64,000 bases of DNA from Taudactylus pleione (GCA_031769625.1 JAUIMM010001418.1:434001-498000), one strand, 5' to 3'; counted from the first letter of the stretch, positions 1 through 10,744 are shown. Numbers and translations are program-made. Notes: generated by a model from the sequence alone, not told the origin.

Positions 1-464
1 CGTCCAGCGTTGGGAAGGTCAGGCATCGCAACCGCCGCCACACTTGGACTCTCCTTGGGGATTTGTGATATCTTCTTAGAACGCACATTTGCCAGCTTAA
101 CTCGTTTGATTTTTTTAGCGGTAGGAGGGCTTCCATCGTCATGTGAAGCTGAACCACTAGTCATGAACATACTAGGGATCGACCTTAGCCGTTCCTTGCC
201 ACTCCGTGTTGTAAATGGCATATTGGCAAGTTTACATTTCTCCTCACATGATTTAAATTTATTTTTTAAGGTCATTTTCCTGAACTTTGCCATTTGCGAT
301 TTTATATGCCCTCTACTATGACATTGGGCATCGGCCTTGGCAGACAACGTTGATGGCATTTCATCATCTATATCATGACTAGTGGCAGTAGCTTCAGCAC
401 TAGGAGGAAGTGGTTCTTGATCTTTCCCTATTTTATTTTTATCGGACAAATTTTTGTCCTCCAT
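1..464 (-). CDS. hAT transposase, N-terminal fragment (copy E)
   Basis: The start codon is at 464-462 on the minus strand and the frame stays open for about 154 codons to the window edge. The protein begins MEDKNLSDKNKIGKDQ, closely matching the start of the intact transposase at 15765. This part is a low-complexity basic/acidic leader upstream of the BED zinc finger, so no catalytic residue is visible. Compared with the intact copy it lacks 15 bp in frame near 85-100, where a KAQRRTVLS-like segment is shortened, and has many substitutions. Whether the full gene is intact cannot be judged, because the BED finger and RNase H-like domain lie beyond the left edge. Confidence 0.85.
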   Translation of the reverse strand, partial: MEDKNLSDKNKIGKDQEPLPPSAEATATSHDIDDEMPSTLSAKADAQCHSRGHIKSQMAKFRKMTLKNKFKSCEEKCKLANMPFTTRSGKERLRSIPSMFMTSGSASHDDGSPPTAKKIKRVKLANVRSKKISQIPKESPSVAAVAMPDLPNAG

Positions 465-469
465 TCATG

Positions 470-665
470 TGATATTGATGCACGTGCGGCTAAGGCGCAC
501 ACAAACACAGAATTTTTATTTTTTTCCGGCACTTTGGGGGTTACAGCACCCTTCAACAGACGAGCCAGCCGGCCCTTGATTTATGACACAGGCGCATGCT
601 TGCCGCTGCTACTATGTTGATGCACGTGCGCCTACAGCGCACACAAACAGAAAAAAAATAATTGT
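470..665 (-). repeat. Single diverged subterminal repeat unit of element E
   Basis: Between the transposase start and the terminal region lies about one copy of the unit that is tandemly amplified in the other hAT copies. Shared landmarks are the GCACGTGCG core, the GCGCACACAAACACAGAA stretch, TTACAGCACCC, and CCAGCCGGCCC followed by TTATGACACAGGCGCA. It shares CTGCTACTATG-type features with both the 160-bp and 139-bp classes, so it may resemble an ancestral unamplified state (inference). Confidence 0.75.
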
Positions 666-806
666 TTCTTTTGCATTTTGGGGGAGCACCCCTGATGGAC
701 AGATCACCCCCTGGACAACACTACAGCACCCCATTAGGACTATAGCCTTTATGGGACACTGCACAACACAGCCCAGCCAGCCCCTATGGACTTTGGAGTG
801 GACACA

Positions 807-1360
807 GGGCCTGATTCTGACCCGCTCGCGAGTGCTGTATGCTCGCAAGTGGGTCGATGGTGCCCAAGTGTGCATGCGCAAAATGGAGGGATCTCCGTTG
901 TGCGCATGCACGAGACCCGGCGAGCGATGGGGAATCCGTCACTCAGGGTCTCGCACCAAAGGGGGCGTGCTGTCGATGGTGAGTGACAGCACGCCCCCTT
1001 TGGTTGGTGTGCCGGGGCGTGGCTGCCAGACGGTGGCGTTCCCATGGGAACGCCTACTGTCTGGGTCCGGCCCCACTGACATCACTAGTGATGTCAGTGG
1101 GAGTGATTTTGGCTCTGATAGAGCCCAAATCACTCCAGGGCTTGCGGCAGCGAGACCCTACCGCAGGGTCTCGTCGCAAGCCCGATGTTTGCGATGGTCT
1201 TGACCATCGCGACCATCATCATGGACGCTCGCATAAGCTGTGGGTGGTAACCCACAGCTACTGTATGCGAGCGTCCAAGAGGCCACTCCAATGTTAGGTA
1301 GGCCGGGCCTGAATTCAGAGCGAGTGCTCTGGTCAGAGTGTCCGGCTCTGAATCAGGCCC
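807..1360. mobile_element. Multi-hairpin MITE, family 1, copy 1 (inserted in element E)
   Basis: The element starts GGGCCTGATTC and ends GAATCAGGCCC, giving terminal inverted repeats, with a 3-bp target duplication ACA (804-806 and 1361-1363). The unoccupied site is preserved in sister elements D and C (GGACACAGCCCC near 9617-9628), which fixes the boundaries. The 554-bp interior is almost entirely consecutive hairpins. Examples are a perfect 20-bp palindrome at 1035-1054, a perfect 24-bp palindrome at 1075-1098, and a long stem-loop at 1223-1276 built on GGACGCTCGC...GCGAGCGTCC. It has no coding capacity. A 3-bp duplication fits PIF/Harbinger-type mobilisation, but the mobilising transposase is not in the window. 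Confidence 0.88.
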
Positions 1361-1541
1361 ACAGCCCTATGGACAACAGACTGCACAACACAGTCCACCC
1401 AGCCCCTATAGACTTTGGAGTGGACACTGCCCCTATAGACTTTGGAGTAGACACACCCCCTATGGACAACAGCAGCACAACTCCCACCCTCCTTCTTCAA
1501 TGTCCACAGCCGGAGTGAGAAATGGCGCCGACGCAGGGACC

Positions 1542-1548
1542 TTTTATA
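1542..1548 (-). promoter_or_regulatory. TATA-like box of element E
   Basis: On the minus strand this reads TATAAAA, at the position equivalent to TATATAAG in elements A-D, about 20 bp upstream of the conserved GGCGCCATTTCTCACTC segment. It probably drives leftward transcription of the E transposase. The assignment rests on conservation between copies, not on any transcript evidence. Confidence 0.55.
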
Positions 1549-1708
1549 GAATCCAAAACCCGCGAGATCCGACAGCGGGATGATGACGTTTTACCTCGAT
1601 TTCAGGTCCGAGGCAGGAGGGAAAACCCGAGCCTGACTCGGTTCCCGCCCCGGATCGGGGGGGCTCGTGGGGGTTTGGATTTCAGAAATCCGAACCCGCT
1701 CATCCCTA

Positions 1709-1754
1709 ATATATATATATATATATATCATATACACATTTTATATATATATAT
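1709..1754. repeat. TA-rich spacer between elements E and D
   Basis: This 46-bp stretch is mostly (AT)n with a short interruption CATATACACATTTTA. It separates the end of E from the start of D, so the two transposons are nearly abutting. It presumably contains the target duplications of both, but these cannot be resolved in TA repeats. Confidence 0.8.
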
Positions 1755-2380
1755 TAGGGGTGTGCACCGGCCACTTTTCGTGTTTTGGTTTTGGGTCTGG
1801 ATCTTTCTTCGTGTTTTGGATCTGGATTGGTTTTGCCAAAACCACCCTTCCGTGTTTTGGGTTCTGGGTTTTGTGTTTTGGATCTGTATTTTTTTGAAAA
1901 AAAGCATAAAAACAGCTAAAATCACAGAATTTGTAGGTTTTTCTGCTCCTATGCTATTATTAACCTCAATAACCTTAATTTCCACTCATTTCCAGTCTAT
2001 TCTGAATACCTCACACCTCACAATAGTGTTTTTATGTCCAAAAGGTTGCACCGAGGTAGCTGGATGACTATGCTAAGCGACACGAGTGGGCGGCACAAAC
2101 ACGTGACCCATCTAGGCGTGAAACTGCAGTGGCAGACAGGATGGCATTGAAAAACTAGGCCCCAAACTGTACATAATGCAAAGAAAAAAAAGAGGTGCAA
2201 GATGGAATTGTCCTTGGGCCCTCCCACCCACCCTTATGTTGTATAAACAGGACATGCACACTTTAACAAACCAATCATTTCAGCGCCAGGGTCTGCCACA
2301 CAACTGTGGCTGAAATGATTGGTTCGTTTGGGCCCCCACAAAACAAGCTGGCAATTTATCTGTCCCTGCACAAACTGGCT

Positions 2381-2772
2381 CTACGGAGGCAAGATGTCAT
2401 CCTCATCCTCCTCATCCACCGATTCCTCACCCTCTTCAGTGTGTACATCCTCATCCTCACAGAGTATTAATTCGTCCCTGCTGGAACCACAGGTCCCTCT
2501 GTACGTTCTGGAGGCTGGTCTCCCTGGAAGAGTTGATAATTCATTTTATGAACATCATCTTCTCCACATTTTGTGGAAGCAACCTCCTACGCCTTTCGCT
2601 GACAAGGTTCCCGGCTGCACTAAACACTCTTTCGGAGTACACACTGGAGGGGGGGCAACTCAGGTAAAATAGAGCCAGTTTGTACAGGGACCTCCAAATT
2701 GCTTCGTTTTCCTGCCAGTACAGGTACGGACTGTCTGACATGCCTACTTGGATGCTGTCACCGATGTAATCC
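2381..2772 (-). pseudogene. hAT transposase C-terminal fragment (copy D)
   Basis: Reading leftward, this matches residues ~906-1037 of the intact transposase. It starts at the DYIGDSIQVG segment and includes the hAT dimerisation motif SSVYSERVFSAAGNLVSERRRRLLP, then the acidic tail EDEDVHTEEGEESVDEEDEDD and a stop at 2383-2381. A 1-bp deletion around 2548 shifts the frame after MMFIK and terminates it there. A further internal deletion near 2480-2490 removes residues before the GPVV-type segment. The upstream breakpoint at ~2773 is fused directly to the CCTTTAACAG core of the 139-bp array, so the catalytic region (residues ~470-905) is missing. Confidence 0.85.
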
Positions 2773-5115
2773 TTTAACAGACAGACGCACGCTTGTCGCT
2801 GCTGCTTTGAGGATTCAAGTGCGGCTACAGCCCACACAATTCACAAAGACAGAAAAAAAAAAAGAATATTTTTATTGTTTGTGGAGCGCACTTTGAGGGT
2901 TACACCACCCTTTAACAGACAGACGCACGCTTGTCGCTGCTGCTTTGAGGATGCAAGTGCGGCTACAGCCCACACAATTCACAAAGACAGAAAAAAGAAG
3001 AAGAATATTTTTATTGTTTGTGTAGCACACTTTGAGGGTGTCACCACCCTTTAACAGACAGACGCACGCTTGTCGCTGCTGCTTTAAGGATGCAGGTGCG
3101 GCTACAGCCCACACATTTCACAAAGACCGAAAAAAAAAGAACAATATTTTAATTGTTTGTGTAGCACACTTTGAGGGTGTCACCACCCTTTAACAGACAG
3201 ACGCACGCTTGTCGCTGCTGCTTTAAGGATGCAGGTGCGGCTACAGCCCACACAATTCACAAAGACAGAAAAAAGAAGAATATTTTTATTGTTTGTGTAG
3301 CACACTTTGAGGGTGTCACCACCCTTTAACAGACAGACGCACGCTTGTCGCTGCTGCTTTGAAGATGCAAGTGCGGCTACATCGCACACAAGTCACAAAC
3401 ACATTAAAAAAATAGTTTTTTATTTTTTGGAGCACTTTGAGAGTTACACCACCCTTTAACAGACAGACGCACGCTTGTTGCTGCTGCTTTAAGGATGCAG
3501 GTGCGGCTACAGCCCACACATTTCACAAAGACCGAAAAAAAAAGAACAATATTTTAATTGTTTGTGTAGAACACTTTGAGGTGTCACCACCCTTTAACAG
3601 ACAGACGCACGCTTGTCGCTGCTGCTTTAAGGATGCAGGTGCGGCTACAGCCCACACATTTCACAAAGACCGAAAAAAAAAGAACAATATTTTAATTGTT
3701 TGTGTAGCACACTTTGAGGGTGTCACCACCCTTTAACAGACAGACGCACGTTTGTCGCTGCTGCTTTAAGGATGCAGGTGCGGCTACAGCCCACACAATT
3801 CACAAAGACAGAAAAAAGAACAATATTTTAATTGTTTGTGTAGCACACTTTGAGGGTGTCACCACCCTTTAACAGACAGACGCACGCTTGTCGCTGCTGC
3901 TTTAAGGATGCAGGTGCGGCTACAGCCCACACAATTCACAAAGACAGAAAAAAGAAGAAGAATATTTTTATTGTTTGTGTAGCACACTTTGAGGGTGTCA
4001 CCACCCTTTAACAGACAGACGCACGCTTGTCGCTGCTGCTTTGAGGATGCAAGTGCGGCTACATCGCACACAAGTCACAAACACATTAAAAAAATAGTTT
4101 TTTATTTTTTGGAGCACTTTGAGAGTTACACCACCCTTTAACAGACAGACGCACGCTTGTCGCTGCTGCTTTAAGGATGCAGGTGCGGCTACAGCCCACA
4201 CAATTCACATAGACAGAAAAAAGAAGAATATTTTTATTGTTTGTGTAGCACACTTTGAGGGTGTCACCACCCTTTAACAGACAGACGCACGCTTGTCGCT
4301 GCTGCTTTAAGGATGCAGGTGCGGCTACAGCCCACACATTTCACAAAGACCGAAAAAAAAGAACAATATTTTAATTGTTTGTGTAGCACACTTTGAGGGT
4401 GTCGCACGCTTGTCGCTGCTGCTTTAAGGATGCAGGTGCGGCTACAGCCCACACAATTCACAAAGACAGAAAAAAGAACAATATTTTAATTGTTTGTGTA
4501 GCACACTTTGAGGGTGTCACCACCCTTTAACAGACAGACGCACGCTTGTCGCTGCTGCTTTAAGGATGCAGGTGCGGCTACAGCCCACACAATTCACAAA
4601 GACAGAAAAAAGAAGAAGAATATTTTTATTGTTTGTGTAGCACACTTTGAGGGTGTCACCACCCTTTAACAGACAGACGCACGCTTGTCGCTGCTGCTTT
4701 GAGGATGCAAGTGCGGCTACATCGCACACAAGTCACAAACACATTAAAAAAATAGTTTTTTATTTTTTGGAGCACTTTGAGAGTTACACCACCCTTTAAC
4801 AGACAGACGCACGCTTGTCGCTGCTGCTTTAAGGATGCAGGTGCGGCTACAGCCCACACAATTCACATAGACAGAAAAAAGAAGAAGAATATTTTTATTG
4901 TTTGTATAGCACACTTTGAGGGTGTCACCACCCTTTAACAGACAGACGCACGCTTGTCGCTGCTGCTTTAAGGATGCAGGTGCGGCTACAGCCCACACAA
5001 TTCACAAAGACAGAAAAAAGAACAATATTTTAATTGTTTGTATAGCACACTTTGAGGGTGTCACCACCCTTTAACAGTCAGACGCACACTTGTCGCTGCT
5101 GCTTTGAGGATGCAG
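2773..5115 (-). repeat. ~139-bp tandem array inside element D (~17 units)
   Basis: The units carry the core CACCCTTTAACAGACAGACG, then GCACGCTTGTCGCTGCTGCTTT, GGATGCAGGTGCGGCTACAGCC and an A-rich/T-rich end (GACAGAAAAAAGAAGAAT). They are homologous to the 160-bp units elsewhere but lack the ~29-bp CCAGCCGGCCCTTTACTTATG segment. A ~658-bp higher-order period is visible, for example 3859-4515 against 4517-5100, and one truncated unit lies at ~4401. The array replaces the deleted central part of the transposase, so it is not at the usual place upstream of the gene. Confidence 0.9.
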
Positions 5116-5445
5116 GTGGAATCTAGACGGGATTTGGAACCGAGGACACACTACCTCCATCAATTGTCTAAATCCCACTGCACTAATGTCGGATACCGGA
5201 CGCACGTCTAACACCAACATAGCAGTCAAGGCCTCAGTTATACGTTTTGCTTCAGGATGACTGCTGTCGTACTTCATCCTCATCGCTAGGGACTGTTGGA
5301 GGGTCAATTGTTTAGTAAAAGTAGTGATGTTCCTACTTCCTCTCTGGGATGATGAACAACTCCCAGCAGCAGCAACAGCACTAGGAGGAAGTGGTTCTTG
5401 ATCTTTCCCTATTTTATTTTTATCGGAGAAAGTTTGGTCCTCCAT
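5116..5445 (-). pseudogene. Chimeric transposase N-terminus (copy D)
   Basis: The start codon is at 5445-5443 and the protein begins MEDQTFSDKNKIGKDQ. After residue ~22 (LPPSA) it jumps in frame to the segment equal to residues ~382-468 of the intact protein (VAAAGS...SSSQRGSRN to CPRFQIPSRFH), so the BED zinc finger is lost. At ~5116 it runs into the 139-bp array and stops soon after. At most a ~124-residue product without DNA-binding or catalytic residues is possible. I consider it a pseudogene. Confidence 0.85.
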
Positions 5446-5455
5446 TTATGTTATA

Positions 5456-8400
5456 TTGATATATATACGTGCGGCTAAAGCGCACACAAACACAGAAAAT
5501 ATTTTTTTATTTTTGCTGGAGAGTAGTGCACTTTGTGGGTTACACCACCCTTTAAGAAATGAGCCAGCCGGCTCTTTACTTATGGGACACAGGCGCACGC
5601 TTGGCGCTGCTCCTTTGTTGATGCACGTGCAGCCACAGTGCACACAAGTCACAAACACAGAAAATATATATTTTTTTGGTTTGGAGTGAACTTTGGGGGT
5701 TACAGAACCCTTTAACGGTCAAGCCAGCCGGCCCTTTACTTATGACACAGGCGCACGCTTGGCACTACTTTGTTGATGCACGTGCGGCTACTGCGCACAC
5801 AATTCACAAACACAGAAAATAATTTTTTTTTTGGTTTGGACTGGAGTGTACTTTCGGGGGTTACAGCACCCTTTAACGGTCTAGCCAGCCGGCCCTTTAC
5901 TTATGACACAGGCGCACGCTTGGCACTACTTTGTTGATGCACGTGCGGCTACTGCGCACACAATTCACAAACACAGAAAATAAATTTTTTTTTGGTTTGG
6001 ACTGGAGTGTACTTTCGGGGGTTACAGCACCCTTTAACGGTCTAGCCAGCCGGCCCTCTACTTATGACACAGGCGCACGCTTGGCACTACTTTGTTGATG
6101 CACGTGCGGCTACTGTGCACACAATTCACAAACACAGAAAATATTTTTTTTTTTGGTTTGGACTGGAGTGTACTTTGGGGGTTACAGCACCCTTTAACGG
6201 TCAAGCCAGCCGACCCTTTACTTATGACACAGGCGCACACTTGGCACTACTTTGTTGATGCACGTGCGGCTACTGCGCACACAATTCACAAACACAGAAA
6301 ATAATTTTTTTTTTGGTTTGGACTGGAGTGTACTTTGGGGGTTACAGCACCCTTTAACGGTCAAGCCAGCTGGCCCTTTACTTATGACACAGGCGCACGC
6401 TTGGCACTACTTTGTTGATGCACGTGCGGCTACTGCGCACACAATTCACAAACACAGAAAATAATTTTTTTTTTGGTTTGGACTGGAGTGTACTTTCGGG
6501 GGTTACAGCACCCTTTAACGGTCAAGCCAGCCGGCCCTTTACTTATGACACAGGCGCATGCTTGGCACTACTTTGTTGATGCACGTGCGGCTACTGCGCA
6601 CACAATTCACAAACACAGAAAATAATTTTTTTTTTGGTTTGGACTGGAGTGTACTTTCGGGGGTTACAGCACCCTTTAACGGTCAAGCCAGCCGGCCCTT
6701 TACTTATGACACAGGCGCACGCTTGGCACTACTTTGTTGATGCACGTGCGGCTACTGCGCACACAATTCACAAACACAGAAAATAATTTTTTTTTTGGTT
6801 TGGACTGGACTGTACTTTCGGGGGTTACAGCACCCTTTAACGGTCAAGCCAGCCGGCCCTTTACTTATGACACAGGCGCACGCTTGGCACTACTTTGTTG
6901 ATGCACGTGCGGCTACTGCGCACACAATTCACAAACACAGAAAATAATTTTTTTTTTGGTTTGGACTGGAGTGTACTTTGGGGGTTACAGCACCCTTTAA
7001 CGGTCAAGCCAGCCGGCCCTTTACTTATGACACAGGCGCACGCTTGGCACTACTTTGTTGATGCACGTGCGGCTACTGCGCACACAATTCACAAACACAG
7101 AAAATAAATTTTTTTTTGGTTTGGACTGGAGTGTACTTTCGGGGGTTACAGCACCCTTTAACGGTCTAGCCAGCCGGCCCTTTACTTATGACACAGGCGC
7201 ACGCTTGGCACTACTTTGTTGATGCACGTGCGGCTACTGCGCACACAATACACAAACACAGAAAATAAATTTTTTTTTGGTTTGGACTGGAGTGTACTTT
7301 CGGGGGTTACAGCACCCTTTAATGGTCTAGCCAGCCGGCCCTCTACTTATGACACAGGCAAACGCTTGGCACTACTTTGTTGATGCACGTGCGGCTACTG
7401 CGCACACAATTCACAAACACAGAAAATATATATTTTTTTGGTTTGGATTGAACTTTGGGGGTTACAGAACCCTTTAACGGTCAAGCCAGCCGGCCCTTTA
7501 CTTATGACACAGGCGCACGCTTGGCACTACTTTGTTGATGCACGTGTGGCTACTGCGCACACAATTCACAAACACAGAAAATAATTTTTTTTTTGGTTTG
7601 GACTGGAGTGTACTTTCGGGGGTTACAGCACCCTTTAACGGTCTAGCCAGCCGGCCCTTTACTTATGACACAGGCGCACGCTTGGCACTACTTTGTTGAT
7701 GCACGTGCGGCTACTGCGCACACAATTCACAAACACAGAAAATAAATTTTTTTTTGGTTTGGACTGGAGTGTACTTTCGGGGGTTACAGCACCCTTTAAC
7801 GGTCTAGCCAGCCGGCCCTCTACTTATGACACAGGCGCACGCTTGGCACTACTTTGTTGATGCACGTGCGGCTACTGCGCACACAATTCACAAACACAGA
7901 AAATATTTTTTTTTTTGGTTTGGACTGGAGTGTACTTTGGGGGTTACAGCACCCTTTAACGGTCAAGCCAGCCGACCCTTTACTTATGACACAGGCGCAC
8001 ACTTGGCACTACTTTGTTGATGCACGTGCGGCTACTGCGCACACAATTCACAAACACAGAAAATAATTTTTTTTTTGGTTTGGACTGGAGTGTACTTTGG
8101 GGGTTACAGCACCCTTTAACGGTCAAGCCAGTTGGCCCTTTACTTATGACACAGGCGCACGCTTGGCACTACTTTGTTGATGCACGTGCGGCTACTGCGC
8201 ACACAATTCACAAACACAGAAAATAATTTTTTTTTTGGTTTAGACTGGAGTGTACTTTCGGGGGTTACAGCACCCTTTAACGGTCAAGCCAGCCGGCCCT
8301 TTACTTATGACACAGGCGCACGCTTGGCACTACTTTGTTGATGCACGTGCGGCTACTGCGCACACAATTCACAAACACAGAAAATAATTTTTTTTTTGGT

Positions 8401-9525
8401 TTGGACTGGAGTGTACTTTCGGGGGTTACAGCACCCTTTAACGGTCAAGCCAGCCGGCCCTTTACTTATGACACAGGCGCACGCTTAGCACTACTTTGTT
8501 GATGCACGTGCGGCTACTGCGCACACAATTCACAAACACAGAAAATAATTTTTTTTTTGGTTTGGACTGGACTGTACTTTCGGGGGTTACAGCACCCTTT
8601 AACGGTCAAGCCAGCCGGCCCTTTACTTATGACACAGGCGCACGCTTGGCACTACTTTGTTGATGCACGTGCGGCTACTGCGCACACAATTCACAAACAC
8701 AGAAAATAATTTTTTTTTTGGTTTGGACTGGAGTGTACTTTGGGGGTTACAGCACCCTTTAACGGTCAAGCCAGCCGGCCCTATACTTATGACACAGGCG
8801 CACGCTTGGCACTACTTTGTTGATGCACGTGCGGCTACTGCGCACACAATTCACAAACACAGAAAATAATTTTTTTTTTGGTTTGGACTGGACTGTACTT
8901 TCGGGGGTTACAGCACCCTTTAACGGTCAAGCCAGCCGGCCCTTTACTTATGACACAGGCGCACGCTTGGCACTACTTTGTTGATGCACGTGCGGCTACT
9001 GCGCACACAATTCACAAACACAGAAAATAATTTTTTTTTTGGTTTGGACTGGACTGTACTTTCGGGGGTTACAGCACCCTTTAACGGTCTAGCCAGCCGG
9101 CCCTTTACTTATGACACAGGCGCACGCTTGGCACTACTTTGTTGATGCACGTGCGGCTACTGCGCACACAATTCACAAACACAGAAAATAATTTTTTTTT
9201 TGCTTTGGACTGGACTGTACTTTCGGGGGTTACAGCACCCTTTAACGGTCAAGCCAGCCGGCCCTTTACTTATGACAAAGGCGCACGCTTGGCACTACTT
9301 TGTTGATGCACGTGCGGCTACTGCGCACACAATTCACAAACACAGAAAATAATTTTTTTTTTGGTTTGGACTGGAGTGTACTTTCGGGGGTTACAGCACC
9401 CTTAACGGTCAAGCCAGCCGGCCCTTTACTTATGACACTGGCGCACGCTTGGCACTACTTTGTTGATACACGTGCGGCTACTGCGCACACAATTCACAAA
9501 CACAGAAAATATATTATTTTTTTAG
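5456..9525 (-). repeat. ~160-bp subterminal array of element D (~25 units)
   Basis: Units of ~160 bp each contain GCACGTGCGGCTACTGCGC, ACAATTCACAAACACAG, a T-rich run before GGTTTGGACTGGAGTG, TTACAGCACCCTTTAACGG and CCAGCCGGCCC. The unit next to the gene (5456-5640) is a distinct diverged version (GAGCCAGCCGGCTC, GGGACACAGGCGC) that also survives in element B. A higher-order duplication with a period of ~1762 bp (11 units) is marked by matching rare variants, such as the ATATATATTTTTTTGG spacer at ~5662 and ~7425, and CCGACCC at ~6210 and ~7972. It lies between promoter and coding start, so it is probably untranslated leader or intron (inference). Confidence 0.92.
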
Positions 9526-9864
9526 CACTTGGGGGGAGCACCCCTGATGGACAGAGCACCCCCTGGACAACACTACAGCACTCCTTTAGGACTGGGACAC
9601 TGCACAGGACTTTGGAGTGGACACAGCCCCTATGGAGAACTGACTGCACAACACAGTCCAGCCAGCCCCTATGGACTTTGAAGTAGTGGACACAGCCCCT
9701 ATTAACAACAGCAGCACAGCACAACACAGCCAGCCCCTATGGACTTTGAAGTAGTGGACAACAGCAGCACTACACTACACTACACTACACTACACAGCCC
9801 TAACTCCCACCCTCCCTCTTCACTGTCCACAGCCGAGTGAGAAAATGGCGCCGACGCGGGTACC

Positions 9865-9871
9865 TTATATA
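9865..9871 (-). promoter_or_regulatory. TATA box of element D
   Basis: The minus strand reads CCTATATAAGGTACC in a GC-rich terminal region. It is followed ~20 bp downstream by GGCGCCATTTTCTCACTCGG, which contains a YY1-type AAAATGGCG motif on the opposite strand. The arrangement is identical in A, B and C. This is a probable core promoter for leftward transcription. Confidence 0.6.
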
Positions 9872-10028
9872 GGATCCAAAACCCGCGAGACTCGGAAGGC
9901 GGGATGATGACGTTTTGCCTCGATTTCAGATCCGAGTCAGGCGGGAAAAGTCGAGCCTGACTCGGATCAGACTCGGATCGGGGGGGCTCGGGGGGGTTCG
10001 GATTTCAGAAATCCGAACCCGCTCACCC

Positions 10029-10031
<3 letters not shown>

Positions 10032-10062
<31 letters not shown>

Positions 10063-10552
10063 ATATTATATTCTCTATCCCCCCCTTCCCCATATCTGAA
10101 AACCCCCCTTTACAAATCTTGCGTTTGCCCCTGAGTAGTGACACATCAATAAATTGTGTAATTGGCGGTTACAGAATAATCTATGATTTTGAAATCACTT
10201 GATTACATTTCTGAGTAACATCTTTACTTTCTCTGTCCTTTCTATTGTAAAGCCTAATTTAAGATTCACTGTAGAATTATGAATTATTTTTTAATGTATA
10301 TGTAATAAAGTATATATCTTTCAAATGCAAAACCAGCAGCTATAGAATTATCTCTATTCTGCACTGTAATCTGCAGCTCGTCTGTTCCTTATCTTCCATG
10401 TACTGTATAAGTCATAATGAAAGTGAAAGGCAATAACCATCTTTATATTATGTGTATGTGTAACACACCAGATGGAGAGAGGACACACTGAGGCTGATCT
10501 GCACACAAGTAAGAGACATCTATATACAGTATGTATATATATATATATATAT
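10032..10552. other. Host spacer between head-to-head elements D and A
   Basis: This 521-bp stretch starts with (AT)n, then AT-rich single-copy-looking DNA. From 10452 it carries one unit of the host minisatellite (GTGTATGTGTAACACACCAG, CACACTGAGGCTGATCTGCA, GTAAGAGACATC), ending in (TA)n next to element A. No gene is apparent. The segment 10070-10135 contains CCCCCTT...GCGTTTGCCCCTG, which looks like the end of another dispersed repeat, but I cannot define it. Confidence 0.6.
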
Positions 10553-10712
10553 TAGGGGTGAGCGGGTTCGGATTTCTGAAATCCGAACCCCCCCGAGCCC
10601 CCCCGATCCGAGTCCGATCCGAGTCAGGCTCGACTTTTCCCGCCTGACTCGGATCTGAAATCGAGGCAAAACGTCATCATCCCGCCTTCCGAGTCTCGCG
10701 GGTTTTGGATCC

Positions 10713-10744
10713 TATATAAGGTACCCGCGTCGGCGCCATTTTCT
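10713..10744 (+). promoter_or_regulatory. Core promoter of element A (TATA box plus YY1-like motif)
   Basis: TATATAAG at 10713-10720 is followed by GTACCCGCGTCGGCGCCATT. The GGCGCCATTTTCTC segment (~10732-10745) is ~20-25 bp downstream of the TATA box, where transcription would start. On the other strand it reads AAAATGGCG, the YY1 consensus core. Upstream is a CRE-like TGACG half-site on the minus strand (~10672). The block is conserved in all five copies, which argues for function. The coding start is 5 kb downstream, so a long leader or an intron over the array is implied (inference). Confidence 0.65.

Larger units (their letters stand above)
1..1708 (-). mobile_element. hAT element E, promoter half (truncated by window edge)
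   Basis: This is the promoter-proximal part of a hAT transposon whose transposase reads leftward off the window. Its right terminus reads CATCCCTA at 1701-1708, one mismatch from the CACCCCTA terminus of the other four copies. It contains, right to left, the GC-rich terminal region, a TATA-like box, a region of CCCCTATGGACTTTG-type short repeats, about one subterminal repeat unit and the transposase start. A multi-hairpin MITE sits inside it at 807-1360. It is the most diverged of the five copies and has the shortest array. The 3' end is outside the window. Confidence 0.85.
1755..10031 (-). mobile_element. hAT element D, internally deleted, with two tandem arrays
   Basis: This is a complete element by its termini: TAGGGGTGTGCACCGG at 1755 (3' end) and CACCCCTA at 10024-10031 (promoter end). 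In transcription order (right to left) it has a promoter, a ~160-bp-unit array, a chimeric transposase start, a ~139-bp-unit array, the last ~130 transposase codons and the 3' terminal region. Both transposase deletions remove essential domains, so it cannot encode a functional transposase, but its ends are intact and it could be mobilised in trans (inference). The 16-bp-arm hairpin of the 3' end is at 2269-2324. Confidence 0.88.

Noticed and set aside
10070..10135. Similarity between this segment (GCGTTTGCCCCTG, CTGAAAACCCCCC) and 49800-49865 (AGGCAAACACAGG, CTGGAAACCCCCC)
   Set aside because: It could be the end of one dispersed family, but the match is short and dominated by homopolymer runs, so I cannot set boundaries or be sure of homology.
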